From: Streptomyces galbus
GTDB taxonomy: Bacteria; Actinomycetota; Actinomycetes; Streptomycetales; Streptomycetaceae
Reading direction: 5' to 3'
DNA length: 64,000 nucleotides
Assembly: GCF_005280195.1 (NCBI RefSeq)
Contig: NZ_SZPR01000025.1
Coordinates: forward strand, 126,694-190,693
Under the pieces are notes generated by a model. It did not search any database. It was not told the DNA's origin and was given only the letters and a program-made list of their open reading frames with translations. A program made the position numbers and the translations under genes. Every line of letters begins with the position of its first letter. Within the stretch, counting starts at the first letter, position 1. Shown here piece after piece: positions 19,267-27,242 of the stretch.

Positions 19267-19723
19267 CGAGGAGCTTCTTCACCACGGCAGCGACGCGGCC
19301 GCCCTCGGCCTGACCGGCCACCTTCGGGTTCACAATCTTCATGACGGCGCCCATGGCCCGCGGCCCCTCGGCGCCGGCGGCCTTGGCCTCCTCGACGGCC
19401 TGAGCCACGATCACGTTCAGCTCGTCGTCGCTCAGCTGCTTGGGCAGGTACGCGGCGAGCACCTCGCCCTCGGCCAGTTCCCGCTCGGCCTGCTCGGCCC
19501 GGCCGCCCTGGGCGAAGGCGTCGGCGGCCTCGCGGCGCTTCTTCGCCTCCTTGGTGATCACCTTGAGGACCTCGTCGTCGGAGAGCTCGCGCTTCTCCTT
19601 GCCGGCGACCTCCTCCTTGGTGATCGCGGCGAGCGTCAGCCGGAGCGTCGAGGAGCGGAGCTCGTCGCGCTCCTTGATCGCGGCGTTGAGGTCTTCCTGC
19701 AGCTTCGACTTGAGCGTGGTCAT
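19259..19723 (-). CDS. GatB/YqeY domain protein
   Basis: A 154-residue stand-alone YqeY protein: MTTLKSKLQEDLNAAIKERD, then RLTLAAITKEEV, LPKQLSDDEL and a C-terminal PKVAGQAEGGRVAAVVKKLL. The fold is related to the tail domain of the GatB amidotransferase subunit and probably binds tRNA. ATG 19723 is the family start; longer upstream frames are Arg/Pro-rich. It converges with the PBP gene and is divergent from the metallophosphoesterase. Confidence 0.93.
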   Translation of the reverse strand: MTTLKSKLQEDLNAAIKERDELRSSTLRLTLAAITKEEVAGKEKRELSDDEVLKVITKEAKKRREAADAFAQGGRAEQAERELAEGEVLAAYLPKQLSDDELNVIVAQAVEEAKAAGAEGPRAMGAVMKIVNPKVAGQAEGGRVAAVVKKLLAG

Positions 19724-19898
19724 GGGGTCGATTGTCGCAGGTACGGGAGGACGGCCGCCCGCCGATTTCCGGGGGCGGCCGGGGACGGCGGGCGGTGCGC
19801 CGTTTCGAGCTGTCTCCGCGGGCGCCCCGTCCGGCCCGGGCTGCCGGCGGCGACCGCCGCGGCTCCGTCCCGCCTCCCGGGTCTGAGACGATGGACGT

Positions 19899-20825
19899 AT
19901 GCGCGCGCGATACAAAGTCCCCCTGGGAATCACGGCGGTTGGCGCCGCCGGTCTGGTGTACGCGGCGGGTTTCGAGGCCCGCTCCTTCCGCCTGCGCCGG
20001 GTGACGGTCCCGGTGCTGCCCTCGGGCATGCGCCCCCTGCGCGTCCTGCAGGTCTCCGACATCCACATGGTGAGCGGGCAGCGCAAGAAGCAGCGCTGGC
20101 TGCGCTCGCTGGCGGGCCTGCGCCCGGACTTCGTGATCAACACGGGTGACAACCTGTCGGACCCGGAGGGCGTGCCCGAGGTACTGGACGCGCTCGGCCC
20201 GCTGATGGAGTTCCCCGGGGCGTACGTCTTCGGCTCGAACGACTACTACGGCCCCACCAAGCGCAACCCGGCCCGCTACCTGCTGGAGAAGGTCAGCGGC
20301 CGGCACGGGCTGAACGGCAACCCGCCGGTGGTCGGCGCGGTCCACAACCCGTGGGAGGACCTGCGCGACGGCTTCGACGCGGGGGGCTGGCTCAACCTCA
20401 CGAACACGCGGGGCGTGCTGAAGGTCGACGGCGTGGCGGTGGAACTGACGGGGGTGGACGACCCGCACATCAAGCGGGACCGCTACGAGCGGGTCGCGGG
20501 CGGCCCGTCCGGCTCGGCGGACTTCTCGATGGGCGTGGTGCACGCGCCGTACCTGCGGGCGCTGGACGCGTTCACGGCGGACGACTACCCGCTGGTCCTG
20601 GCCGGCCACACGCACGGCGGCCAGCTGTGCATCCCGTTCTACGGCGCCCTGGTCACCAACTGCGACCTGGACACGGACCGGGTGAAGGGCCTGTCCACGC
20701 ACACGGCGGAGGGCAGGACGGCGTACCTGCACGTCTCGGCGGGCTGCGGGACGAGCCGGTACACGCCGGTGAGGTTCGCGTGCCCGCCGGAGGCGACGTT
20801 GCTGACGCTGGTGGGGCGGGAGTAG
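19899..20825 (+). CDS. Membrane-anchored metallophosphoesterase
   Basis: A 308-residue calcineurin-like phosphoesterase with a short N-terminal membrane anchor (residues ~8-25). Metal-binding motifs in order are VSDIHM, NTGDN, FGSNDYY, VVHAPY and GHTHGGQ. The usual GNH(D/E) third motif is GSND here; I believe this variant is common in the actinobacterial YkuE-like relatives, but it removes the canonical His. An ATG close to GACGAT, without a Shine-Dalgarno sequence, hints at a leaderless transcript. The substrate is unknown. Confidence 0.88.
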   Translation: MRARYKVPLGITAVGAAGLVYAAGFEARSFRLRRVTVPVLPSGMRPLRVLQVSDIHMVSGQRKKQRWLRSLAGLRPDFVINTGDNLSDPEGVPEVLDALGPLMEFPGAYVFGSNDYYGPTKRNPARYLLEKVSGRHGLNGNPPVVGAVHNPWEDLRDGFDAGGWLNLTNTRGVLKVDGVAVELTGVDDPHIKRDRYERVAGGPSGSADFSMGVVHAPYLRALDAFTADDYPLVLAGHTHGGQLCIPFYGALVTNCDLDTDRVKGLSTHTAEGRTAYLHVSAGCGTSRYTPVRFACPPEATLLTLVGRE

Positions 20826-20871
20826 CAACAGGGGCGAGGAACCACCGGCCCCCAGTTTCACCTTCTTCCGT

Positions 20872-20914
20872 CTTCATCCGGCGTCATCTTCATCCGGCGT
20901 CATCTTCATCCGGC
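20872..20914. repeat. 16-bp tandem repeat upstream of the Pr6Pr-like gene
   Basis: Two perfect copies of CTTCATCCGGCGTCAT (20872-20887, 20888-20903) and a partial third (20904-20914) lie 59 bp before the next gene's start, in its upstream promoter region. Confidence 0.8.
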
Positions 20915-20960
20915 TTCACTCGAACGGTTCTCCCCTATAGCCGGTCATGCCCCTTTTGCC

Positions 20961-20966
20961 TAGCTT
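20961..20966 (+). promoter_or_regulatory. -10 hexamer, leaderless type
   Basis: TAGCTT lies 6 nt before the ATG at 20973, with no Shine-Dalgarno sequence. Confidence 0.5.
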
Positions 20967-20972
20967 GGGGGC

Positions 20973-21782
20973 ATGACGGCACCGATACCCAGGGACATCC
21001 CGGAGCTGCCGGCGATCCCCCGCACGCACGCGCTGATCCCCTCCTACGTCCCCGCGGCGGCGGTGGTAGCCCCGGTCCGGCGCCCCCTGGTGGGGGTGTT
21101 CCGCCTGCTGATCGCGGCGTTGGCGGCAACGACGGTGGCGCTGACCCTGCTGCTGGGGAGCCCGGTGCGGGTACTGAGCCACTTCGCGGTGCAGAGCACG
21201 ATCCTGCTGGCGCTGGTGACGGCGGCGTCGGCACGGCGGGCCTGGACGGCCCGCAAGCCGCTCCCGTCGGCGCTGACGGGAGCGGCACTTCTCTACGTGG
21301 TGATCACGGCGCTGGTGGACCACCTGCTGCTGGCGGACACGACCCCGCCGTTCTCGGTGACGACCCCGGGCACGGCATCGACGGGCTGGCACCACCTGCT
21401 GACGGACGTCCTCCTGCACACGGTGGTCCCGGCGGCGGCGGTCCTGGACTGGCTGCTGCTGACGGCACCGGGCACGCTGCGGCTGCGCCAGGCGGCGTCG
21501 TGGCTGGTGTACCCGGTGGCGTACCTGGCGTTCACGCTGGCGCGGGGGGCGCTGGACATGCCGGGCACGGTGGCGGCGAAGGGCGAGGCGGGGACGCGGT
21601 ACTTCTACCCCTTCCTGGACGTCGCCGCCCACGGCTACCGGCACGTCCTGGCCAACGCCCTCCTCCTCGGCCTGGCCTTCTACGCCCTGGCGCTCGTCCT
21701 GGTCGCCCTGGACCACACCCGCCCGAACCCCACCCGTCACCGCACCAAAACCGGATTTCGTCTCCAGCCTCCGGTGGGCTAA
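20973..21782 (+). CDS. Pr6Pr-like six-TM membrane protein
   Basis: A 269-residue integral membrane protein with about six hydrophobic helices from residue 40 to 250. Histidines lie in the loops (WHHLLTDVLLHTVVPAAAVLDWLL, ...AHGYRHVLAN). The spacing of the conserved HxxxP, D and RG residues resembles Pr6Pr/FAR-17a/AIG1-like membrane proteins. No enzyme activity can be assigned. Codon use favours G at wobble positions in the first two thirds and C in the last third. It ends 33 bp before tRNA-Pro. Confidence 0.75.
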   Translation: MTAPIPRDIPELPAIPRTHALIPSYVPAAAVVAPVRRPLVGVFRLLIAALAATTVALTLLLGSPVRVLSHFAVQSTILLALVTAASARRAWTARKPLPSALTGAALLYVVITALVDHLLLADTTPPFSVTTPGTASTGWHHLLTDVLLHTVVPAAAVLDWLLLTAPGTLRLRQAASWLVYPVAYLAFTLARGALDMPGTVAAKGEAGTRYFYPFLDVAAHGYRHVLANALLLGLAFYALALVLVALDHTRPNPTRHRTKTGFRLQPPVG

Positions 21783-21815
21783 AGTAAACGACGTCGCCGC
21801 GATGAGCAGCGACAC

Positions 21816-21889
21816 CGGGGTGTAGCGCAGCTTGGCAGCGCGCTTCGTTCGGGACGAAGAGGTCGTGGGTTCAAATCCCGCCACCCCGA
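21816..21889 (+). tRNA. tRNA-Pro(CGG)
   Basis: The 74-nt cloverleaf closes fully. Acceptor arm CGGGGTG pairs with CACCCCG, the D arm is GCGC..GCGC, the anticodon stem is CTTCG/CGAAG with loop TTCGGGA (anticodon CGG), and the T arm is GTGGG-TTCAAAT-CCCGC. G37 after the anticodon is typical of proline tRNAs. The 3' CCA is not encoded. Confidence 0.97.
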
Positions 21890-21901
21890 CAGCCGAAACA
21901 G

Positions 21902-21941
21902 CAGATCAGGCGGGTACTGGATCCAGTACCCGCCTGATCTG
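21902..21941 (+). terminator. 40-nt perfect palindrome after tRNA-Pro
   Basis: Two 20-base arms form an uninterrupted perfect palindrome starting 12 nt after the tRNA, followed by TTTCTGTCT. It is a very strong terminator that isolates the tRNA from the downstream accessory genes. Confidence 0.92.
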
Positions 21942-22047
21942 TTTCTGTCTGCCTGCCATCTGTCACACGGCGTCGCATGATCTCCCCCACGCTCGACACC
22001 GGCGCATCCCTGGATGTGCGCGTGCAGTCGGGGTGTTCCGTGTCAAC

Positions 22048-22467
22048 ATGAGCCTGTTCAGGGCGTGTTGGCGACAGCGGCTCTCGGGGGATGCGGTGCA
22101 CGCAGTAGTGCGGTGGCTCGTGGCGGTTGCCTCTTCGGTGCTGGCCTTCTTCGTCGTCGCGGTGCCCTGGGCGATGGTGTCCGGCGGAGGCAAGGACCCG
22201 TGGGAGGTCATCGGGCCCGTCGCGGGGGTGGTTGCCGCAGGCGTTCTGGCGGCCGTCGGCTGGTGGGCGGCACAGGCCGGCGCCGCCCCGGCGGGAGCCT
22301 CCCCGACGCGCACGGTGCGGCAGTCGGCGCGCGGGCAGGGGAACGTGACGCAGACCGGAGGCGACCGGGGCGGGGCCGCCGCTTCCCGTCGTGTCCGGCG
22401 CGAGAGCGTCCGGCAGAAGGCGCGCGGCGGTGGTGACATCGACCAGGTCGGCGGCAACCGCGCCTAG
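22048..22467 (+). CDS. Small 2-TM protein with two repeated C-terminal motifs
   Basis: A 139-residue protein with two hydrophobic helices (about residues 20-43 and 54-77). A Gly/Ala/Pro linker follows, then two copies of one 18-residue motif: TVRQSARGQGNVTQTGGD (89-106) and SVRQKARGGGDIDQVGGN (120-137). The next gene, 6 bp downstream, has a third copy at its N-terminus. By analogy with HET-S/NWD2 and bacterial BASS pairs, this could be a membrane-perturbing effector triggered by motif templating. The start is uncertain: ATG 22048 has no clear ribosome-binding site and GTG 22033 is an alternative. The gene sits just downstream of tRNA-Pro. The coding call rests on the motif and high wobble GC. 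Confidence 0.72.
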   Translation: MSLFRACWRQRLSGDAVHAVVRWLVAVASSVLAFFVVAVPWAMVSGGGKDPWEVIGPVAGVVAAGVLAAVGWWAAQAGAAPAGASPTRTVRQSARGQGNVTQTGGDRGGAAASRRVRRESVRQKARGGGDIDQVGGNRA

Positions 22468-22473
22468 TGGGGG

Positions 22474-24960
22474 ATGCCAGCGGTGAAGCAGGGCCCGGCG
22501 CGGCGCCACACGCGGCAGAACGCCCGCACGCAGGGGAGCGTCACCCAGATCGCGGGCGACGTGCATGTCCAGGTGCCGCCGGTCAGGACGTCCGAGGTCG
22601 AGTGGCCGATTCAGGTGGGTACCGTCCCGCGGCTGGCCGCGGCCTTCCAGGCGCGTGCCCGAGCCCGCGAAGACGTCGCTCAGGCCCGCCGCGAGGGTGG
22701 CAGCGTGGTGCTCTCGCAGGTGCTGGCCGGCGACGGCGGGGTCGGCAAGAGTCAGCTCGCCGCCGCGCTGGCCCGCGAGCTGCGCGACCAGGACCGGTCG
22801 GAGGACAGCGGACTCGACCTCCTGATATGGGCGAACGCGACCGAACCCGATCAGATCATCACCGCCTACGCCGATGCCGCCGACCAGCTCGGCCTTCCAG
22901 GCAGTGCCTCCGGCGATGCCGCCGCCGCGGCCAGAGCGTTCCTGGCCTGGCTGCCCGCCACCGAGCGGCGGTGGCTGATCGTGCTGGACGACATCACGGA
23001 CCCGGAAGCCGTTGATCCCTGGTGGCCCGACGGCAGCGACCGCAACGGCTGGGTCCTCGCCACGACCCGGCGCAGCGACGCCCTGCTCAGCGGGCAGGGC
23101 CGCAAGCTGATCCGCCTGGACCTCTACACCGTGGAGGAAGCCCGCGCCTACCTCCACCGCCGCCTCGCCGACGCCGGGCACCCGCACCTCTACGACGCCG
23201 ATCAGGCCGACCTGTTGGCCGACGAGCTGGGCCGTCTGCCGCTCGCTCTCGGCCACGCCGCCGCCTACATGATCAACAAGCGGTGCGGTATCGCCGACTA
23301 CCTGGAGCGCTTCCGCGACACCGGGAACAAGCTGAGCGATCTCCTGCCACCGAACGCCGACACCGAGGGCTACGGCCGCCCGGTCACGACAGCCCTCCTC
23401 GTGTCCCTCACCGCCGTGCAGGCCGCCGACACCACCCACCTCGCCCGTCCGCTTCTCGAACTCATCGCACTGATGGACCCGCTCGGTCACCCCGCCGACC
23501 TGTGGACCACGCCGCCCGTGATGGCGTATCTGCGCGCTTCGCGACCCGGCCACCGCCGGTGGCTGCGCAGGCGCCGGCCTGCCGTTACCGAGCACGACGT
23601 CCACGCCGCGCTCGAGTGCCTGCGCACCTATGCCCTCATCGCCCAGGACACCGGCCAGGCACCGATCCGCATCCACGCCCTGACCGCCAGGGCCATACGC
23701 GAGACGACTCCTGCGCAGGTGCTGCCCACGATGCCGCGCACCGCCGCTGACGCCATCCTCAGCCTCTGGCCCGACCCCGATTTCAACGATCGGGATCTCT
23801 CCGCGTCCCTCCGCGCGAACACCGTGCTGCTCGACCAGCACACTTCCCCATGCTTGTGGAGGCCCACCACGCACGGGTGCATCCACAAGGTCAGCAGCAG
23901 CCTGAGAGCGGTGGGCCTTTACGGGCAGGCCGTCGAGTACGGCCGACGGATGCTGGAGAAGAGCTGCGAGGCACACGGCCCCGATCACCCCTACACCCTC
24001 ACCTCCCGCAGCAGCCTCGCCAACTCCTACAGCGATGCCGGACGCGCCCGGGAAGCCCTGGAACTGCGCGAGCAGGTGCTGGACGACCGCGAACACCTCC
24101 TCGGCCCCGATCACCCCGACACCCTCGGCGCCCGCCACAACCTCGCCAACTCCTACAGCGATGCCGGACGCGTCCAAGAGGCTCTGGAACTGCGCGAGCA
24201 GGTGCTGGCCGACCGCGAACGTCTTCTCGGCCCCGACCACCCCGACACCCTCGGCGCCCGCAACAACCTCGCCAACTCCTACAACGATGCCGGACGCGCC
24301 CGGAAAGCCCTCGTACTCGACGAGCAGGTGCTGTACGAGCGCGAGCGCCTCCTCGGTCCCGACCACCCCGACACCCTCACCTCCCGCAGCAACCTCGCCA
24401 TCTCCTACAGCGATTCCGGGCGGGCCCAGGAAGCCCTGGAACTGCGCGAGCGGGTGCTGGCCGACCGCGAGCGCCTCCTCGGCCCCGACCACCCCGACAC
24501 CCTCACTTCCCGCAGCAACCTCGCCGACTCCTACCGGGCTGCCGGCCTCGCCGACCCCGACCGGGCTGCCGGCCGCATGGACGAGGCCGTCGCGCTCGAC
24601 GAGGGGGTGCTGGCCGACCGTGAACGCGTCCTCGGCCCCGACCACCCCGACACCGTCCGCGCCCGCAGCAGCCTCGCCGACTCCTACAGCAATGCCGGGC
24701 GCATTCAGGAGGCCCTGGAACTGCGCGAGCGGGTACTGGCCGACCGCGAACGCCTCCTCGGCCCCCACCACCCCGACACCCTCCGCGCCCGCGCCAACCT
24801 CGCCGACTCCTACAGCGACGCCGGACGCATTCAGGAAGCTCTCGAACTCGACGAGCAGGTGGTGGCCGTCCGCGAACTCCTGCGGAAACTGAGTGAGCAG
24901 ATGCGGACCAAGCGCGAACGCCCCGGCCCCGACCACCCCGACCCTCCGCGCCCGCAATAG
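22474..24960 (+). CDS. NB-ARC/TPR STAND ATPase (NLR-like)
   Basis: An 828-residue STAND protein. Residues 12-29 carry HTRQNARTQGSVTQIAGD, matching the two motifs of the upstream small protein. The NTPase has Walker A GDGGVGKS (86-93), Walker B LIVLDD (168-173), an ATTRRSD arginine sensor (196-202) and the NB-ARC-type GRLPLALGHA (253-262). A winged-helix/arm region follows to ~490, then seven near-identical 42-residue TPR-like repeats (501-803) typical of ligand sensing. GTG 22483 has a better-placed GGGGGA than ATG 22474; both keep the motif. The likely role is a signal-sensing switch controlling the neighbouring 2-TM protein. No protease, nuclease or kinase effector domain is fused. Confidence 0.9.
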   Translation: MPAVKQGPARRHTRQNARTQGSVTQIAGDVHVQVPPVRTSEVEWPIQVGTVPRLAAAFQARARAREDVAQARREGGSVVLSQVLAGDGGVGKSQLAAALARELRDQDRSEDSGLDLLIWANATEPDQIITAYADAADQLGLPGSASGDAAAAARAFLAWLPATERRWLIVLDDITDPEAVDPWWPDGSDRNGWVLATTRRSDALLSGQGRKLIRLDLYTVEEARAYLHRRLADAGHPHLYDADQADLLADELGRLPLALGHAAAYMINKRCGIADYLERFRDTGNKLSDLLPPNADTEGYGRPVTTALLVSLTAVQAADTTHLARPLLELIALMDPLGHPADLWTTPPVMAYLRASRPGHRRWLRRRRPAVTEHDVHAALECLRTYALIAQDTGQAPIRIHALTARAIRETTPAQVLPTMPRTAADAILSLWPDPDFNDRDLSASLRANTVLLDQHTSPCLWRPTTHGCIHKVSSSLRAVGLYGQAVEYGRRMLEKSCEAHGPDHPYTLTSRSSLANSYSDAGRAREALELREQVLDDREHLLGPDHPDTLGARHNLANSYSDAGRVQEALELREQVLADRERLLGPDHPDTLGARNNLANSYNDAGRARKALVLDEQVLYERERLLGPDHPDTLTSRSNLAISYSDSGRAQEALELRERVLADRERLLGPDHPDTLTSRSNLADSYRAAGLADPDRAAGRMDEAVALDEGVLADRERVLGPDHPDTVRARSSLADSYSNAGRIQEALELRERVLADRERLLGPHHPDTLRARANLADSYSDAGRIQEALELDEQVVAVRELLRKLSEQMRTKRERPGPDHPDPPRPQ
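23974..24882 (+). repeat. Seven 126-bp in-frame repeats (TPR array)
   Basis: The units encode LGPDHPDTL-x-x-R-x-x-LA-x-SY... of 42 residues each. They start at 23974, 24100, 24226, 24352, 24478, 24631 and 24757; unit five carries a 9-residue insertion (ADPDRAAG-like duplication). The very high similarity between units shows recent amplification or gene conversion. Differences cluster at residues 10-14, 17, 24-25 and 32-37 of the unit. Confidence 0.93.
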
Positions 24961-25183
24961 TTCCCGCCGGCGCCCTCATGACCCGGCGCTGAGACGCGCA
25001 GCCCCGCCCCGCCGGGAACAGCAGGTCCGCTCGGTGATGTTGCACCGGCCGAGGGGCCGGCGTCCCACGGGCGGGCAACCCGGCAACCGCAGGGTCACCC
25101 GCCCGACCGGATCCGGGCCCCCGGACGGCGGTACGCCCGCCGCGCCCTCGGACCACGACGTATCGCTGCAGGAGGATTACCCG

Positions 25184-26017
25184 ATGACTGACCGGCCCTT
25201 GACGCTCATGGCAGTACACGCCCACCCCGACGACGAGGCCACCGGAACGGGAGGGGTCCTCGCGCGGTATGCCGCGGAAGGCATCCGCACGGTCCTCGTG
25301 ACCTGTACCGACGGCGGGTGCGGTGACGGACCGGGGGGCGTGAAGCCCGGTGATCCCGGGCACGATCCGGCGGCCGTCGCCTTGATGCGCCGTCAGGAGC
25401 TGCAGGCGAGCTGCGACGTCCTGAAGATCAGCGATCTGGAGATGCTGGGGTACGCCGACTCCGGGATGATGGGCTGGCCGAGCAACGACGCCCCCGGATC
25501 CTTCTGGCAGACCCCTGTGGAGGAGGGCGCGGCCCGGCTCGCGGACCTCATGCGGCACTACCGACCCGATGTGGTCGTCACCTACGACGAGAACGGCTTC
25601 TACGGCCACCCCGACCACATCCAGGCCCACCGCATCACCATGGCGGCGCTGGAGATGACCGAGCTGACACCGAAGGTGTACTGGACCACGATGCCCCGCT
25701 CGGGCATGCAGCGGTTCGGCGAGATCATGCGGGAGTTCCAGCCGGACATGCCGGAGCCGGATCCCGCCGAGGCCGCTGCGATGGCAGAGATCGGCCTCCC
25801 CGACGACGAGGTCACCACCTGGGTGGACGCCACCGCGTTCAGCGACCAGAAGTTCGACGCGTTGGCCGCGCATGCCAGTCAGGGCGAGAACATCTTCTTC
25901 CTCAGGATGGGCAAGGAGAGGTTCAGCGAGTTGATGGGCGTGGAAACCTTCCTACGGGTCCAGGACCCGACCGGCGCGGCCGTGCCCGAGAACGATCTGT
26001 TCGCCGGGCTGCGCTGA
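25184..26017 (+). CDS. PIG-L family (LmbE-like) deacetylase
   Basis: A 277-residue zinc-dependent N-acetyl-hydrolase. The N-terminal AVHAHPDDEATGTGG carries the catalytic Asp and two zinc ligands, and GFYGHPDHIQAH supplies the third. These are the motifs of MshB/Mca, the mycothiol pathway amidases, and of antibiotic or glycan deacetylases; the substrate is undetermined. ATG 25184 has AGGAGG 8 nt upstream. It stands 223 bp downstream of the STAND gene. A 3' region with lower wobble GC than core genes suggests it may share the accessory origin. Confidence 0.92.
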   Translation: MTDRPLTLMAVHAHPDDEATGTGGVLARYAAEGIRTVLVTCTDGGCGDGPGGVKPGDPGHDPAAVALMRRQELQASCDVLKISDLEMLGYADSGMMGWPSNDAPGSFWQTPVEEGAARLADLMRHYRPDVVVTYDENGFYGHPDHIQAHRITMAALEMTELTPKVYWTTMPRSGMQRFGEIMREFQPDMPEPDPAEAAAMAEIGLPDDEVTTWVDATAFSDQKFDALAAHASQGENIFFLRMGKERFSELMGVETFLRVQDPTGAAVPENDLFAGLR

Positions 26018-26084
26018 GCCTCGCGCACGGCCACCGTCATCGGCCGGAGCCTCGCCGCCTCGTCCCCTGCCGCCGACTCCCCGC

Positions 26085-27242
26085 TCAACCGACGTCGTCG
26101 GACGCTCCCCCGCCCGCCATGAGCTGCTGGATCGCGGCCAGGATCTCCTCCGCGGCGTCGGGGTCGGCTGCCAGGGAGGTCAGGGTGATCGACGGCCAGC
26201 CCTTGTATCCCTTCTCGCGTTCCGCCTCCAGCTTCTTCTGCAGTTCGGGAACGGCAGGCAGGGACTCCGCGAACGCCGCCGCCCGGCCGGGGCCGAGGTG
26301 ATGCGTGATCGATCCGAAGCTGAAGGCGAGTTCCTCCTTGGCGGGGTCGTCGTACAAGGACAGGGTCCACAGCGGTACCTGGCGGCCGGCGACGGGATAG
26401 CGGACGGACATGCTCGGGTACTTGGCCGTTCCGCCCTCCAACCGGCCCCTGGCTGCCGCGTGATCGAGCAGTGCGGTCGCGATCCGCCTCGGCTCCGGGG
26501 CGAGCCGGGTCCGGATCACCGCGTCCATGTCGTCCCGGGTGGTCCGCTGCGTGGTGCGTCGGCCGGAGGGAGACTTCGCGGCCGTGGCCACCTCCCCGTG
26601 GATCCGTGGGACCAGGACGCGGAGGTCTCCGTCTCCCCGGTACTGGGTCAGCTCGACCGCGTACACGTCGGTCTGCCGCATCTGCCGGTTGAGGAACTCG
26701 ACGATCGCCCTCAGCTCCAGCGGGATCCGGTCCGCGACGAACAGCAGCCGCATCTGCCCGGCGGCCAGCCGTTCCTCGACCAGCGACCAGAACTCCTCCG
26801 GGGAGCGTTCGCCGAGGAGTTCGCCGTACGCCTCTTCCAGGGACCGGCCGTCCGCGACGCAGGTCTCCTCGAAGGAGCGCTGCAGCAGTGGTCCGGGCCA
26901 GTAACGGGCTCCGTTCGCCGCGTAGTCCAGCATCTGGCCGACCACCTCGCGCCGGATCCGGGTGTCGCTCGCCCGCTTGACCTCCACCAGGGTCGGTACG
27001 CCATCGGCGTCGACGAAGAGGTGGTCCAGCCAGTACGCCGGACCGCGCTCGGCGCTCGTCGGGACGCCCATCTCCCGTGCGACCAGCACCAGCCGCAACG
27101 GCTGTCCGTCGGCCAGCGAGCCGAAATCCAGCACCCGCGGGTGGCGCGCGAGGAGCTCCTGGAACTCCTCCTCGGTCTCGAACGTGGCCGGTTCCAGGGC
27201 CTGCAGATCGCCGCCCAGGACGAATACCGGCTGATCAGTCAC
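26085..27242 (-). CDS. PD-(D/E)XK-type nuclease-like protein
   Basis: A 385-residue protein. The N-terminal half reads YWLDHLFVDADGVPTLVEVKRA and is followed by QMLDYAANGARYW. The Asp, the Glu-x-Lys and the later Gln fit a PD-(D/E)XK restriction-endonuclease-like core. The C-terminal half is unassigned. GTG 27242 is preferred because GGGGGA lies 5 nt upstream; four more in-frame codons precede it. It overlaps the upstream membrane-protein gene by 8 bp and converges with the PIG-L gene. It could be a DNA-targeting defence or repair factor; no methyltransferase is adjacent. Confidence 0.7.
   Translation of the reverse strand: MTDQPVFVLGGDLQALEPATFETEEEFQELLARHPRVLDFGSLADGQPLRLVLVAREMGVPTSAERGPAYWLDHLFVDADGVPTLVEVKRASDTRIRREVVGQMLDYAANGARYWPGPLLQRSFEETCVADGRSLEEAYGELLGERSPEEFWSLVEERLAAGQMRLLFVADRIPLELRAIVEFLNRQMRQTDVYAVELTQYRGDGDLRVLVPRIHGEVATAAKSPSGRRTTQRTTRDDMDAVIRTRLAPEPRRIATALLDHAAARGRLEGGTAKYPSMSVRYPVAGRQVPLWTLSLYDDPAKEELAFSFGSITHHLGPGRAAAFAESLPAVPELQKKLEAEREKGYKGWPSITLTSLAADPDAAEEILAAIQQLMAGGGASDDVG

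Noticed and set aside
23974..24882. CRISPR-like spacing of repeats
   Set aside because: The units are 126 bp, in frame, and encode TPR helices; there are no constant short repeats with unique spacers.
21871..24957. 1028-residue antisense ORF with apparent repeats opposite the NLR gene
   Set aside because: The repeats are mirror images of the TPR units; the sense frame has Walker A and B motifs.
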